Below are positions 24,919 to 34,678 of a stretch of 45,950 bases of DNA, in pieces. The stretch is from Promethearchaeota archaeon (GTDB lineage: Archaea > Asgardarchaeota > Lokiarchaeia > Sigyniarchaeales > SOKP01), in NCBI GenBank assembly GCA_016930515.1, contig JAFGGO010000051.1:1-45950 (forward strand). The letters run 5' to 3'. The notes beneath the pieces are model-generated. The model did no database searches and was not told where the DNA came from. It saw only the letters and a list, made by a program, of their open reading frames with translations. The position numbers and the translations under genes were made by a program. Position 1 is the stretch's first letter, and every line of letters begins with the position of its first letter.

Positions 24919-25464
24919 TTAAGAAACATAATCATGTCTTTGATATAATTCGGCGATTATGGCTTGAAACCCTTCATTAACGCCTTTTCCTGTTTTAGCA
25001 GATGTTAAATAATACGCAAGAACATTCATGTTATTGATAATGTCGTGGAGTTCGGAAAGATCAAGCTCGTCCTCCCTCACGAGATCAACTTTATTAGCAA
25101 ACACGACCACTGGAACTCCATTGCAGTATTTTTCGAGTTCTCCGTGCCACGACTTCAAGTGGAAAAGGCTTTCTTCTCCTAGGTTGTTTTCTTCCAGGCT
25201 ATATACAATAATACACGCTTTAGTTTCCTTGTAAAAAATTGGTTTTAAAAAATCGAAATCGTTTTGACCTGCGATGTCCCAAAACAAAAGTTCTATCGTG
25301 TTTCCTTCTACATTTTCTGTAAATCTCGAAAATTGGGCTCCAATCGTTTTAATATAATCTTTCTCAAAAGCACCTTTCGTAAATTTCTTAATTAAGGATG
25401 TTTTTCCGACTGCGCCATCTCCTATAACAACAATCTTGAATTTAAATATCAGGTTAGCATTCAT
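24919..25464 (-). CDS. Ras-superfamily (Rab/Ras-like) small GTPase
   Basis: A 181-residue GTPase with all five G motifs: G1 GDGAVGKTS (15-23), G2 Thr T40, G3 WDIAGQ (62-67, with the catalytic Gln), G4 NKVD (124-127) and G5 TSAK (154-157). The C-terminus (RHDYVS) has no cysteine, so there is no prenylation site; membrane recruitment would need a partner. The start is supported by GGAGTGAT about seven bases upstream. It lies 128 bases downstream of a TPR protein with a longin-like C-terminal domain on the same strand, a likely regulator, since longin and roadblock folds act on Ras-like GTPases in eukaryotes. Confidence 0.93.
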   Translation of the reverse strand: MNANLIFKFKIVVIGDGAVGKTSLIKKFTKGAFEKDYIKTIGAQFSRFTENVEGNTIELLFWDIAGQNDFDFLKPIFYKETKACIIVYSLEENNLGEESLFHLKSWHGELEKYCNGVPVVVFANKVDLVREDELDLSELHDIINNMNVLAYYLTSAKTGKGVNEGFQAIIAELYQRHDYVS

Positions 25465-25592
25465 TTGGAATCACTCCTTGTTATCGATTTGATTAATCGT
25501 AAAGCCTGACCCTAAATAGTTTTTCTCTCTTGTATAATAATTGTTTTCTCTGTTTAAATAAATGTTATATTTTTACAAAATTAGATGATTTC

Positions 25593-27554
25593 TTATTCAA
25601 CAAAAATATTCTTGATTATCGATTCAAGTTTGGGAAAGTTTTCGATGTTTATTGCTTGATTGGTCTTGTAATAATTATTAAACTCGTTTACTAACTTTTC
25701 GTCGTTCTTTAAAGAATCAAGAAAATTGTGTATTTTTTGTTGAGCGCAATAGGAATGTCCTTTGAAAATATAACAAAATAGAAAGGATAAAAACGGTTTT
25801 ACTAGTAGAGTATATTGACCAAAATTGGCTCGATCGAGCCCTTCTGAAAAAGTCTCTACGATAAATGTGTTAAATACCGATAAGAAGCTACTCACGATGT
25901 TATCCTTAATATCGAGTGTATCTGAAAATATTTTTGAGAACGCAGGAACTCCACCTTCCGAAACGATTAAAATCATAAGAGGAATATCCTTGATTATCTT
26001 GGGGGGATCAACCCTTCGTTTTTGGATCAATCGCTTCATTTGTTCATCTAATTGTGTTAACTCAATTCGCTTTTGAAGAGTCGATTGTTGATCCGATTCC
26101 ATTTTGGATTCTTTTAACTGTTCCCAAATATTTAATTTTTGGAGCAACTCGTCGTGTTCGCTTGAAATTTTTACTGCTAACCGTTTCATTCCGTGTTTTT
26201 CGGCTAATTCTTGTGCCTTGGTTAAATAAAGTCTTGCGTCAATTAAATTAAATGTTAATAAAGCGAGTTTGGCCTGTAGAACATGGGTTTCGGCCAAATA
26301 CCAATAGGATCGAAGTTTTGTTGTAGTTTCAAGTAAATCTTTTATGAAGACTTGTATCTCATCGATTATTTCAAGGTCTCTTGTCAGGCGCAATTCGTCT
26401 ATCAAAAGTTCGGCTTGATTTAATAACGCAATGATGGTGTGCTCGTTTGTTGTAGTTTTAACCTGTAATACCTTATTTAAGATTTCTCTAGCATTTACGC
26501 GATCGTGGATTCGAGAGCTTGTTTTTAATACTAACGCCATGGATATCATATAAGACTGTTCAACTTGCTTGTTATCAGGATCTTCCTTGTTAATATTTTC
26601 CAACAACTCCAAATGCTTTTTAGCCCGGTCGATCTCCCCCTTCACGACTAATACTTCGATTAAATTAGATATTGCTTCGCTTAATGCCCAATTATTCTTT
26701 GTTTGCATTGCAACTTTTAAACCACGCTCTAAATATTTCAAGCATAAATCCAAATCCCCCATTTCCCTGTAAATATTTCCCATTTCGCTTATAGTGGTAA
26801 TGGCTGGAAATATATTTCCCTGATTTTCAAAATATGCTAATGCACATTTATAACATTCCAGTGCTTTTTCCAGGTTTCCTTTCATATAATAAATAACTGC
26901 AAAATTTTTAGGATTAAAGGAATAAGCCCAAGGGTGTTTATTTTCAAGTGCTGATGATTGACATTGCTCAAGTACCGATAATGCCTTGTCAAGATCCTTT
27001 TGAAAATAAGTAAGATAACCGCTCATCAAGCTTAGAGATTCAACAATTTCGTGGGATATTCCCAGTTTTTGACGAATTTCAAGGCTTTTTTCTACACACT
27101 TTTGTCCTTCCTCTACATTAGCAAGAAACCAATGTGCTGTTGCTTTAACAAATAAAAGACTCGCTTCCCTCCTTTTTAAAGCCTGTTCTGCAAGTTGCGT
27201 GAGAGTTTTTAAAAGTTCTTCGCTTTTCGAAATTAGTTCCAAGCCTTTTTGAAAATCACCTAGCCAAAACAAGCCCCACGCCATATTTAAAAGAGCATCA
27301 AAGGAATAGTGGGGCATTTTTAACCTTTCGCTTGCTTGATAAGCCAGTTCAGCGTGTTTAAAACACTCCAGGTCCTTTCTTAACCTGAAATAAATGTCGC
27401 TTTTTAGAAGATCTGCTTTAAGCCTGTCTAAATATGTAACATTGCTTTTCACATTAATAGAATCCAATGCTGAAAGAGCACCTTCGAATTCACCTCTTTC
27501 AAATGACTGATGTGCTTTTTCTATCTCAGTTGGAAGGTTCTTTTTTATATTCAT
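25593..27554 (-). CDS. TPR-repeat protein with C-terminal longin/roadblock-like domain
   Basis: A 653-residue soluble protein. Residues 1-480 are a solenoid of tetratricopeptide-like helical repeats (for example KGNLEKALECYKCAL and MGDLDLCLKYLERGL). A charged helical linker covers about 480-520. Residues 520-653 begin LMILIVSEGGVPAFSKIF, the opening strand-turn-strand of a longin/roadblock-like sensor domain. Its position just upstream of a Ras-like GTPase on the same strand suggests that the TPR part binds a client and the C-terminal domain engages the GTPase. This pairing is inferred; the TPR call is firm, the C-terminal domain call moderate. Confidence 0.8.
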   Translation of the reverse strand: MNIKKNLPTEIEKAHQSFERGEFEGALSALDSINVKSNVTYLDRLKADLLKSDIYFRLRKDLECFKHAELAYQASERLKMPHYSFDALLNMAWGLFWLGDFQKGLELISKSEELLKTLTQLAEQALKRREASLLFVKATAHWFLANVEEGQKCVEKSLEIRQKLGISHEIVESLSLMSGYLTYFQKDLDKALSVLEQCQSSALENKHPWAYSFNPKNFAVIYYMKGNLEKALECYKCALAYFENQGNIFPAITTISEMGNIYREMGDLDLCLKYLERGLKVAMQTKNNWALSEAISNLIEVLVVKGEIDRAKKHLELLENINKEDPDNKQVEQSYMISMALVLKTSSRIHDRVNAREILNKVLQVKTTTNEHTIIALLNQAELLIDELRLTRDLEIIDEIQVFIKDLLETTTKLRSYWYLAETHVLQAKLALLTFNLIDARLYLTKAQELAEKHGMKRLAVKISSEHDELLQKLNIWEQLKESKMESDQQSTLQKRIELTQLDEQMKRLIQKRRVDPPKIIKDIPLMILIVSEGGVPAFSKIFSDTLDIKDNIVSSFLSVFNTFIVETFSEGLDRANFGQYTLLVKPFLSFLFCYIFKGHSYCAQQKIHNFLDSLKNDEKLVNEFNNYYKTNQAINIENFPKLESIIKNIFVE

Positions 27555-27782
27555 AGAAATGATTTTTTTAAATCCCTTAGAATTAATTTACTTATTTTAC
27601 TAAAAAGTATATCGTTAGTAAAATACTAACAATAATAAAACTTTTCATCATCATTTCAAGCGTTTTTAAACATAAAAATCAATGTTTTAGACTTGAGAGT
27701 AACAAAACGATAAAAAAAAATAGGATTTGCCATATTGTTTTTATTCCTAAAAGTAAAAGTAAAAAAAAAGTATTAGATCTTG

Positions 27783-30700
27783 CTATAAAGATTGATATGA
27801 TGAAGGTTTTCTAATCTTATAAATCACGATTGAAGTTAAACTAATAAAGAAAACTAGAAAGTACCAATTTCCGAAAGAAATTGTGTTTCCTCCCGTTTTT
27901 TGATTAACCGTTAAGAGAATTGAATCAGAAACGCTATTGCCAAAATCGTCGTAGATAGTAATCGTATAATTATAAGTTCCTACCGTTAATCCTTCAGGCA
28001 CGGTGTAAGTAATTGGTTCACCGCTTACCCATGATGTTGGTCCTGCCACGATTCCTGTTCCTTCAAGCTCGATGGTATAGTTACACGGGTGCTCGTCGGT
28101 TGCCGTCCACGAGATACTTTTTCCAGTATATCCAAGATTAATGGTTAAATCGCTTGGAATGATCGTTAATTCTGGATTGATTGATTCTGATATTGTTAAT
28201 GTAGCGGAATCTGTTATAAAATTACCAAAATCGTCCGTGAAATTAACGATATATATGTGTGTGCCCGTAGGAAGCCCCTCGGGTATATTGTAAATTATTG
28301 GATTTCCGCTCGTCCACGGAGATGGTCCTGCCACGATTCCTGTTCCTTCAAGTTCGATGGTGTAGTTACAAGGGTACTCGTCGGTTGCTGTCCACGAAAT
28401 GCTTTCTCCAGAGTAACTCACATCCAAGGAGAAATCGGGTTGAGTATTTGTAATGACGGGCTCATCTGATTCCTTGACAGTAAAGATAAAAGTATCTGTT
28501 GTATAGTGTCCATGATCGTCGGTTAAATTTAGTGTATATACATACACGCCTATAGGTAAACTACTCGTAATGTTATACTCAATGGGAACACCACTGCCCC
28601 ACGGGCTAGGTCCTGCAACAATTCCAGTTCCTTCACGTGAAATGGTGTAATTCAAGGGATTCGTATCGGTTGCCGTCCACGAAATGCTTGCATTGGTATA
28701 CCCCACATCAAGAGAGAGATCAGATGGTGAACTAGTTATCACTGGAAACACATTATATTCAACCAACATAGATACATCATCTATAATAGAATTACCGTAA
28801 AAATCCGTGATATTAATCTGATAGTTATAAATACCGATAGGAAGTCCATCTGGTATATCATATACGATTGGATTCGTAGCAAACCATGGGGTTGGGCCCT
28901 CAACCACACCTGTTCCTTCGAGAAAGATTGTATAATTTACCACATTTTCATTAGACACCGTCCAAGACAAGTTTATTCCCGTGTAATCCCAATTAACGCT
29001 GAAATCCGAAGGTTTGTCTAATAATATCGGATCATTCATGTCCCATCTCTGTCTTACCTGAAGAATGAATAATCCATTAGATCCTGCGAAAAAGGCATAA
29101 TCTCCATTAACAAGGACTCTATTTATACCCGTAGAAATTGAATGTTCGTACCATGTGATAGGATTTGTCGGATCAGAAATTTCAAATATAAAAAAATCTG
29201 AACCTCCTCCATCTGTCACATATGCAAAATCTCCACTGATGTAAACTGATTTTGCTAAGGGACCAAATCCCATTGATGCGTATGTAATTAATTCAGGATT
29301 CGAAAGATCGGTTATATTGATTATGGCTAAACCAGAATCGTCTGCTGTAACATAAGCGTAATCTCCATCAACATGTATGTCTCTTGCTCTTCCAGTTAAA
29401 TTTTCATACACGGGTATTCCTGGATTTTCAGGGTCAGATATATCTATTATGGCTAGACCCTCGTCTCCATCTGCGATAAAGGCACAATCTCCGCTAATAT
29501 AGATTGCCTGGGAGCTACCGTTTGTATATCTATAGCTAATTAACTCGGGATTTGTAGGATCTGAAATGTTCATGATGTTCAGTCCCAATGTACCAATAAT
29601 ATACGCTAAATCCCCTTCTATAAATATATCTCGGGCAGCTCCAAAATAAAAACTTTCCGTCGTGATGTATTGAGGGTTTGTAGGATCCGAGACATTTAAT
29701 GTGGATAAACTAGTACCACCATCTACAGTATAGGCTATATCTCCATCTACATATAAGTTTAGCACGCCCGTTGTGTTTTCGCTTCCAATGAATTTAGGCG
29801 CTTTGGGATTTGAGATATCAAATACTGCCAAACCTAATGAACCTAATCCGCCTGCGTAAGCAATATCACCATCAATAAAAATACTCGTTAATCTGCTTGT
29901 ATCTTGTACAGGATCTCCAGGAGTAATGTGTTCTGAAATATCGAGTACAGCCAATCCTGGATTATCTCCTAAACAAATATATGCATGATTTCCATTAATA
30001 TCAAACCCAAAAGGATAATTAAGTTCTTCTTCGTAAGCAATAATTACTGGGTTTAGGGGATTTGAGATATTAAACACTGCTAAACCCGAGCTTGCCGTTG
30101 TTAAATAAGCGTAATCCCCATCTAAACGCACATTGACTGCATTACTAGTAGTATTTCTATATATTGGTGATCTAGGATTAGTAGGATCTGTAATATTTAT
30201 TACTGCTAATCCAGAATGTACGGCTAGAAATGCATAATTTCCACTTACGCAAACATCCCACGCATTTGAAAATATATTCCTATATTCAGGGGTTCCTGGA
30301 TGTGTTGGATCAGAGATATCTATAATCGCTAATCCAGTAGTCACATCGGCGATATATGCGTAATTTCCACTGACATAAACACTTACCGTGGCTCCATCTG
30401 TATTAACTGTTTCAAGCGTTATGGGATCAGAGGGATTAGAAATATTTACAATTGTCAATCCACTAGAGCCTTCTGCGATATATGCGTAATTTCCTCTCAC
30501 GCATAATTCCTGTGCGTTACTGGTTGTAGGTTCATAAATAGGTGTTCCAGGATTCTTAGGATCTGTAATATCGATTACAGCTAACCCCGAGGTTCCTGCA
30601 GCAATATATGCGTAATTTCCACTTACAACAACCCCCGTATCGACACTAGCTCCAGTAATATATGCTGAAGTTGCAATATTCTCCGGTTTTGTTGGATCAG

Positions 30701-30917
30701 ATATGTCAACAACCTGTAGATATCCACCAACAACATACGCATAATTACCACTAACATCCACATCGTATGCATAAACTCCATCTTCATAATACACAAAAGA
30801 TGGTTTTGAAGAAATCGATTCAATCCATCCCGAATTATTATAACAACTAATTGAAGTAACTGATAAAGCCACTAAGATACAAGATATTAAAATTAGATTA
30901 GTTTTTTTTTTATTCAT
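27783..30917 (-). CDS. anchored surface protein with LVIVD beta-propeller repeats and four Ig-like domains
   Basis: About 1044 residues from the ATG at 30917; a GTG nine bases upstream is less likely because the signal peptide starts MNKKKTN. After the signal peptide, about fourteen LVIVD-type repeats follow, each with a (D/N)xAY strand and a GLAVIDISDPxxP-like strand (up to residue ~625). These should fold into one or two beta-propellers. Four Ig/cadherin-like repeats of about 88 residues follow (each with SWT and an EGTG-(I/V)-V-x-GP core), then a membrane helix near the C-terminus and a basic tail. It is likely an S-layer-associated or adhesion protein. An inverted-repeat element (31045-31108) lies in its upstream region. 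Confidence 0.88.
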   Translation of the reverse strand: MNKKKTNLILISCILVALSVTSISCYNNSGWIESISSKPSFVYYEDGVYAYDVDVSGNYAYVVGGYLQVVDISDPTKPENIATSAYITGASVDTGVVVSGNYAYIAAGTSGLAVIDITDPKNPGTPIYEPTTSNAQELCVRGNYAYIAEGSSGLTIVNISNPSDPITLETVNTDGATVSVYVSGNYAYIADVTTGLAIIDISDPTHPGTPEYRNIFSNAWDVCVSGNYAFLAVHSGLAVINITDPTNPRSPIYRNTTSNAVNVRLDGDYAYLTTASSGLAVFNISNPLNPVIIAYEEELNYPFGFDINGNHAYICLGDNPGLAVLDISEHITPGDPVQDTSRLTSIFIDGDIAYAGGLGSLGLAVFDISNPKAPKFIGSENTTGVLNLYVDGDIAYTVDGGTSLSTLNVSDPTNPQYITTESFYFGAARDIFIEGDLAYIIGTLGLNIMNISDPTNPELISYRYTNGSSQAIYISGDCAFIADGDEGLAIIDISDPENPGIPVYENLTGRARDIHVDGDYAYVTADDSGLAIINITDLSNPELITYASMGFGPLAKSVYISGDFAYVTDGGGSDFFIFEISDPTNPITWYEHSISTGINRVLVNGDYAFFAGSNGLFILQVRQRWDMNDPILLDKPSDFSVNWDYTGINLSWTVSNENVVNYTIFLEGTGVVEGPTPWFATNPIVYDIPDGLPIGIYNYQINITDFYGNSIIDDVSMLVEYNVFPVITSSPSDLSLDVGYTNASISWTATDTNPLNYTISREGTGIVAGPSPWGSGVPIEYNITSSLPIGVYVYTLNLTDDHGHYTTDTFIFTVKESDEPVITNTQPDFSLDVSYSGESISWTATDEYPCNYTIELEGTGIVAGPSPWTSGNPIIYNIPEGLPTGTHIYIVNFTDDFGNFITDSATLTISESINPELTIIPSDLTINLGYTGKSISWTATDEHPCNYTIELEGTGIVAGPTSWVSGEPITYTVPEGLTVGTYNYTITIYDDFGNSVSDSILLTVNQKTGGNTISFGNWYFLVFFISLTSIVIYKIRKPSSYQSL

Positions 30918-31044
30918 AAGATTCACTTTTATTCTTTATTTTGTTTTAATAGGTTTATTTTAGAGTAAAATCTGTCTACTCTTGTTTTTGATCTAAATTT
31001 TTTTATATTTTAGATAAAACGAATCTATGTGTTGATGAACATAT

Positions 31045-31108
31045 AATATTCCATTTATAGTCCTCAATCTAAAACATCCATAAAAGCTTGTAACTTTAAT
31101 GGAATATT
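31045..31108. repeat. inverted-repeat element A (11-bp arms)
   Basis: AATATTCCATT (31045-31055) and AATGGAATATT (31098-31108) are perfect inverted copies around a 42-base loop. The whole element aligns without gaps, at about 70 % identity by eye, with element B at 32107-32168, sharing TATAGTCCTCA, TCCAT and AAGCTTGTA. It sits about 130 bases before the start of the propeller surface-protein gene. Confidence 0.7.
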
Positions 31109-31287
31109 TTCCTTTAATTGGAAAGTGATCATACATGTGAATTTATAAGATATTCCTCTCTCTCGCCTTTCATAACTATTTTCTGATGATTAAATTGGAT
31201 TAAATAAAATTAAAAAAGAGAATTGATATCAAATTGAGTCTATTTTTGATTCTCTGTAATTGATGGAGATTTAAAAATCTTTTATAA

Positions 31288-31309
31288 AAAGCCGACAAAA
31301 AGCGGCTTT
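31288..31309. other. short perfect stem-loop
   Basis: AAAGCCG (31288-31294) and CGGCTTT (31303-31309) form a 7-bp stem with an 8-base loop. It could be an RNA hairpin or a protein site. No T-run follows, so a terminator is not indicated. Confidence 0.4.
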
Positions 31310-31527
31310 ATGCCATCTCAAATTAAGTCGGAATCATCAACAGAAATTTTAACCGATAAAAATGATTTTTTTTATCCCTTTTTTGTACAAGAATGCTATT
31401 ACTCCTCGTATGAGGGGATTATTCGTTTTTCGACAAAAATCAAGGAAGGATAGGTGCGATTTTCGTCGGAATCTCATTAAAGACTTTCAAGTTTCAGTTA
31501 AAAATAAAGAATTAAAAATACACTCAA

Positions 31528-32019
31528 TTAGAATTTATTTTTTTTTGCCAAGATAACTAAAATTATAGTTAAAATTCCTATTAATAAAAGCAGGTTGAAT
31601 CCGGGAATTAATGCAGATGCAACATAAGAGGGAAAAGGAAAGATCTAAAAATATGCTTCGCTTATATCGTAATTAGAACAGTTATACGCGTCTTCTATGC
31701 GTATTTGGTACGCATCTCCATAACTCGTATAATTTTCGTCTATTGTCCAGGAATAAGAACCGTTGTTTAGAGTATTCGGCGTAATAGTTCTATAATAGCT
31801 TCCCATATAATACAAGGAAATATTCACATAAGAAATAAATCCTGTCGAAGTCTAGACTATCTCATGCGTGGTACCTGCCTGTCAGGACCTCGAACTCGTG
31901 GGGCTCGTAATTATGATAGAATTAGGAAGTGGTTTGATTTTAAGACATTCTCCACTCGTATCTGGAAGGCGTCCCTGTAATATGAGTACTCCTCGTCGAG
32001 AGTCCAATTAAAAATACCC
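31528..32019 (-). pseudogene. decayed C-terminal end of a surface protein with KNH/Kre9-like repeats
   Basis: Read on the minus strand, one repeat remnant (NWTLDEEYSYYRDAFQIRVEN) is followed by a second, fuller repeat: ITSPTSS, a TSTGFISYVNISLY strand and SYSWTIDENYTSYGDAYQIR. This is the pattern of Ser/Thr-rich Ig-like (KNH/Kre9-type) domains. Between them are a TGA and a TAG where the pattern needs Trp. A third stop precedes an intact-looking anchor (IPGFNLLLLIG and a KKNKF end). The upstream part of the gene is missing. Three stops in one frame plus loss of the 5' end make this a relic. Confidence 0.7.
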
Positions 32020-32106
32020 CGATTTTTTTTTTCTTGTTTTTCAAACCTAAAACCTTGGATATTAATATAAATACTAATATACTTTTACAAATATGTGATT
32101 ATTCTT

Positions 32107-32168
32107 TATTTCAATTATAGTCCTCATTTCAATAGTTCCATGGAAGCTTGTATTAATAATGGAAAAAC
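32107..32168. repeat. element B, diverged copy of element A
   Basis: It aligns without gaps to element A over 62 bases with about 70 % identity. It keeps TATAGTCCTCA, TTCCAT and AAGCTTGTA and ends in AATGGAA, while its left arm is eroded (TTTCAA). A local palindrome TTCCATGGAA lies at 32136-32145. Confidence 0.65.
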
Positions 32169-32250
32169 TTTTTTTTTGCTATGGAGAGTGCTAAAATGAA
32201 CAAAAAAGAGGAGAATTTTTTCTAAAAATATATATTTAAAATCAATGTTA

Positions 32251-32308
32251 AGTTCCATAATAATAAAAGCTTTCACAAATATATTGGAACCATAATATTA
32301 ATGGAACT
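32251..32308. repeat. inverted-repeat element C, candidate operator
   Basis: AGTTCCAT (32251-32258) and ATGGAACT (32301-32308) are perfect inverted copies 42 bases apart, nearly the same spacing as in element A. An AAAAGCT core lies between them as in A. Its position against the TATA box of a winged-helix gene suggests autoregulation. Confidence 0.55.
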
Positions 32309-32368
32309 ATATATTAAAAGGATAATATAATATTAGATGTAAGTGAAAAAGAGCAAAAACAATTTACT

Positions 32369-34306
32369 ATGAAAAATACGAGTTATCCTCCCGAAAATAT
32401 ATGCAATCCCACCAAATTCGATAAGCGAGATTATGATCACATCATTCTTTGGATGCTGTATAATAATGATTCGTGTCAATGGTCTGATTTCATTCAAGAT
32501 CCAATAGGAATTCCAATTGGTACATTATCTAGACACTTGACTTTGTTAAAACAGAGTGGTTTTGTTAATAACTTCGAGAGGGGAAAATATCAGATTACAA
32601 CTGATGGGAAAAAAGAATTTCACAAATTGTCCAATCCAAACAAGAAAGGACGGCAAGTTAATTATCCACCAAAAATAATATTGAATACGGGAAGAAATTA
32701 CTCGGATTGGATACTTTGGATGGTATATAACAATAATTTCTGTAAAAGAACTGACTTTCTTGAAGAGCCATTGTCTATTAACCATGCATCCTTATCAAAG
32801 AACTTGAATCAATTAATGAATAATGGATTGATTATTAAAACGGATGGAAAATACGAAATTACAGTTATGGGGAAATCAGCGTATTCGAAGTTGCTGCAAC
32901 AATATGATTTGGATCGTCAAACGATTTTAGAAGCGGAAATGAAAACAATTGAATTTCTTACAAACAAAACAAATAATTTTTTTACTAAATACGAGATCAA
33001 TAATTTTGATATTCAATTCAAATTTTTAATTATCCTCCTTAAACTAGACTATGAAAAAGTTAAATCATTACTTAAAAACGAGGAGGAATATTTCAAGATC
33101 GTGCTCTTTTTTGCGATAAATCATCCAGATCATTATCCCAATTATATGTCTCCTAAAGAATTCTCCATAAAATATCAGGTCAAAAGAATAACTCTTGATT
33201 ATTATGTCGAAGAAATTTTCGAAGGAATGATATATCCTGTACGGTTCTTTAAATTAATTGCTCCCTCTGGCGGGGAATTCTACTTTCACTCGGGGGAAAA
33301 AATCGAACGAATGCTTCAAGTACTTACGGAGCACGAAATTAACAAGTTCGCTTATATGAATGTCTTTTATCAAAAATCACAATATCTTTCCAACAAAAAC
33401 TTAAATTTGATTCTAGATCGTATATCAGAGAATTTATGCGCGTCAATATTAAGTCCTGAACTCAAATCATCCCTTAAAGGGCTTTTACCCGAATATATTA
33501 ATTTTTTGGCTTATAAAATAGAGTTTAAAAAGGAACTTAAAGACAAATACGATAAGTTAGAAGGAATGATATGGCAAAAAATGGTTAAATTCTTTGATTT
33601 AGAGGCTTCCGAGGGATTAAACACGCAATTTAAAGAAAACATCGAGGATATTAACGAGAAGATAGCATCAACGCGTCGCGATATCGATTTATATTATTCT
33701 AAATTAGAGATATTGATCTATTTTAATCAATATAAAGATGTATTGAACCTCTTAGATGAAATGTTAGTTATTTTTCCCGAGAAAGAAGTGGATTTATTGA
33801 TGAAAAAAGCATCTATTTTTAAAAAAAGAAGAAATTTAAGCGCAGGAATGGACATAATCGATAACCTAATTGAAAAATACAAGGACAATAGCGAACTTCT
33901 CAGTTATAAGGCATTTTGGTACCAATATATGAACAAAAAAGACGACGCCATAAAGGTGATTCAAACGCTTATCAAAAAGTATCCAGAAAAGGGAATTTAT
34001 TTTGATAACTATGGTGAGATATTGATGTATTTTGAAGATTACGAGCAAGCAGCTGATAAATTTCTCAAAGCGCTTATAAAGGGAGAAAAAGAATGGTACA
34101 CATATCAAACATACATAAAACTTGGAGTATGTTATAAAACACTCGGAAACTTCGAATTAGCCATAAAAAATCTCAAAAGGGGAAAAGAACTCTTAACCGA
34201 AGTAAACATCGATCCCGACGATAAGCAAAAATGGACAGTAATTGCAGATCTATTTATCGCAGAAACAAGCGATCCAAAATTTATACAATTTCAAACTCGT
34301 AGGTGA
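32369..34306 (+). CDS. double winged-helix DNA-binding protein with C-terminal TPR repeats
   Basis: A 645-residue cytosolic protein. Two similar winged-helix domains lie at about 20-90 and 108-178: each has an ILWM(L/V)YNN helix, then a recognition region (GTLSRHLTLLKQSGF and ASLSKNLNQLMNNGL) and a wing ending in YxIT. A mostly helical middle region (190-450) is unrecognised. Residues 455-625 hold TPR-like repeats (for example FEDYEQAADKFLKAL and LGNFELAIKNLKRGK). The layout fits a transcription regulator with a protein-binding solenoid. Inverted repeats of TTCCAT type just upstream are candidate binding sites. Confidence 0.8.
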   Translation: MKNTSYPPENICNPTKFDKRDYDHIILWMLYNNDSCQWSDFIQDPIGIPIGTLSRHLTLLKQSGFVNNFERGKYQITTDGKKEFHKLSNPNKKGRQVNYPPKIILNTGRNYSDWILWMVYNNNFCKRTDFLEEPLSINHASLSKNLNQLMNNGLIIKTDGKYEITVMGKSAYSKLLQQYDLDRQTILEAEMKTIEFLTNKTNNFFTKYEINNFDIQFKFLIILLKLDYEKVKSLLKNEEEYFKIVLFFAINHPDHYPNYMSPKEFSIKYQVKRITLDYYVEEIFEGMIYPVRFFKLIAPSGGEFYFHSGEKIERMLQVLTEHEINKFAYMNVFYQKSQYLSNKNLNLILDRISENLCASILSPELKSSLKGLLPEYINFLAYKIEFKKELKDKYDKLEGMIWQKMVKFFDLEASEGLNTQFKENIEDINEKIASTRRDIDLYYSKLEILIYFNQYKDVLNLLDEMLVIFPEKEVDLLMKKASIFKKRRNLSAGMDIIDNLIEKYKDNSELLSYKAFWYQYMNKKDDAIKVIQTLIKKYPEKGIYFDNYGEILMYFEDYEQAADKFLKALIKGEKEWYTYQTYIKLGVCYKTLGNFELAIKNLKRGKELLTEVNIDPDDKQKWTVIADLFIAETSDPKFIQFQTRR

Positions 34307-34678
34307 GTACAGTTGAGGGGTTCCTAAAGGATCTCTTACTATCGCATACAACACAAAAGAAAAACTCACTATTCTCATGTGCGTTCCCTCCATTATTCTC
34401 GCTTTCTGATATCACATATTTTTCTAACCATCCACATCACGACTATAGTCTGTTAAAACAAGATACAATCAGAAAGAATAGCTTAATACAGTTAGACGCT
34501 TCATAAAATGATTTTAGGTCGTGCTTGAAGTAAATTTTAAATTTTTATGATTTTAATTAGCTTTACTCAATTTTACATTTCTGGAAAAGATTTTATGTCA
34601 TTATCGGGACTCATCGTTCTTTGTAAAATAAGAAATGTTAATTAATATCAAAGATTAGAAAAAAAATAGGTAATTAAA
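34307..34678. other. gene-free spacer
   Basis: A 372-base region. A 67-codon frame overlapping the end of the regulator gene is compositionally unlike a protein. The last 100 bases are AT-rich and should hold the promoter of the following flavoprotein operon. No repeats seen. Confidence 0.45.

Larger units (their letters stand above)
30927..31527. other. gene-free region upstream of the propeller surface protein
   Basis: About 600 AT-rich bases. It holds the promoter of the propeller gene, the inverted-repeat element at 31045-31108 and a short stem-loop at 31288-31309, listed separately. A 64-codon frame at 31362-31556 has no protein-like character. Confidence 0.5.
32020..32368. promoter_or_regulatory. 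upstream region of the HTH-TPR regulator
   Basis: About 350 AT-rich bases with no gene. It contains element B (32107-32168), element C (32251-32308) and a TATA-like TATATATTA at 32308-32316, 53 bases before the regulator's ATG. The right arm of element C touches this TATA box, so a protein bound there would compete with TBP/TFB. Confidence 0.5.

Noticed and set aside
31362..31556. 64-codon frame upstream of the surface-protein relic.
   Set aside because: Basic, low-complexity translation with no promoter or ribosome site; regarded as chance.
34303..34506. 67-codon frame overlapping the end of the HTH-TPR gene.
   Set aside because: Composition not protein-like, no ribosome site, no homology recognised.
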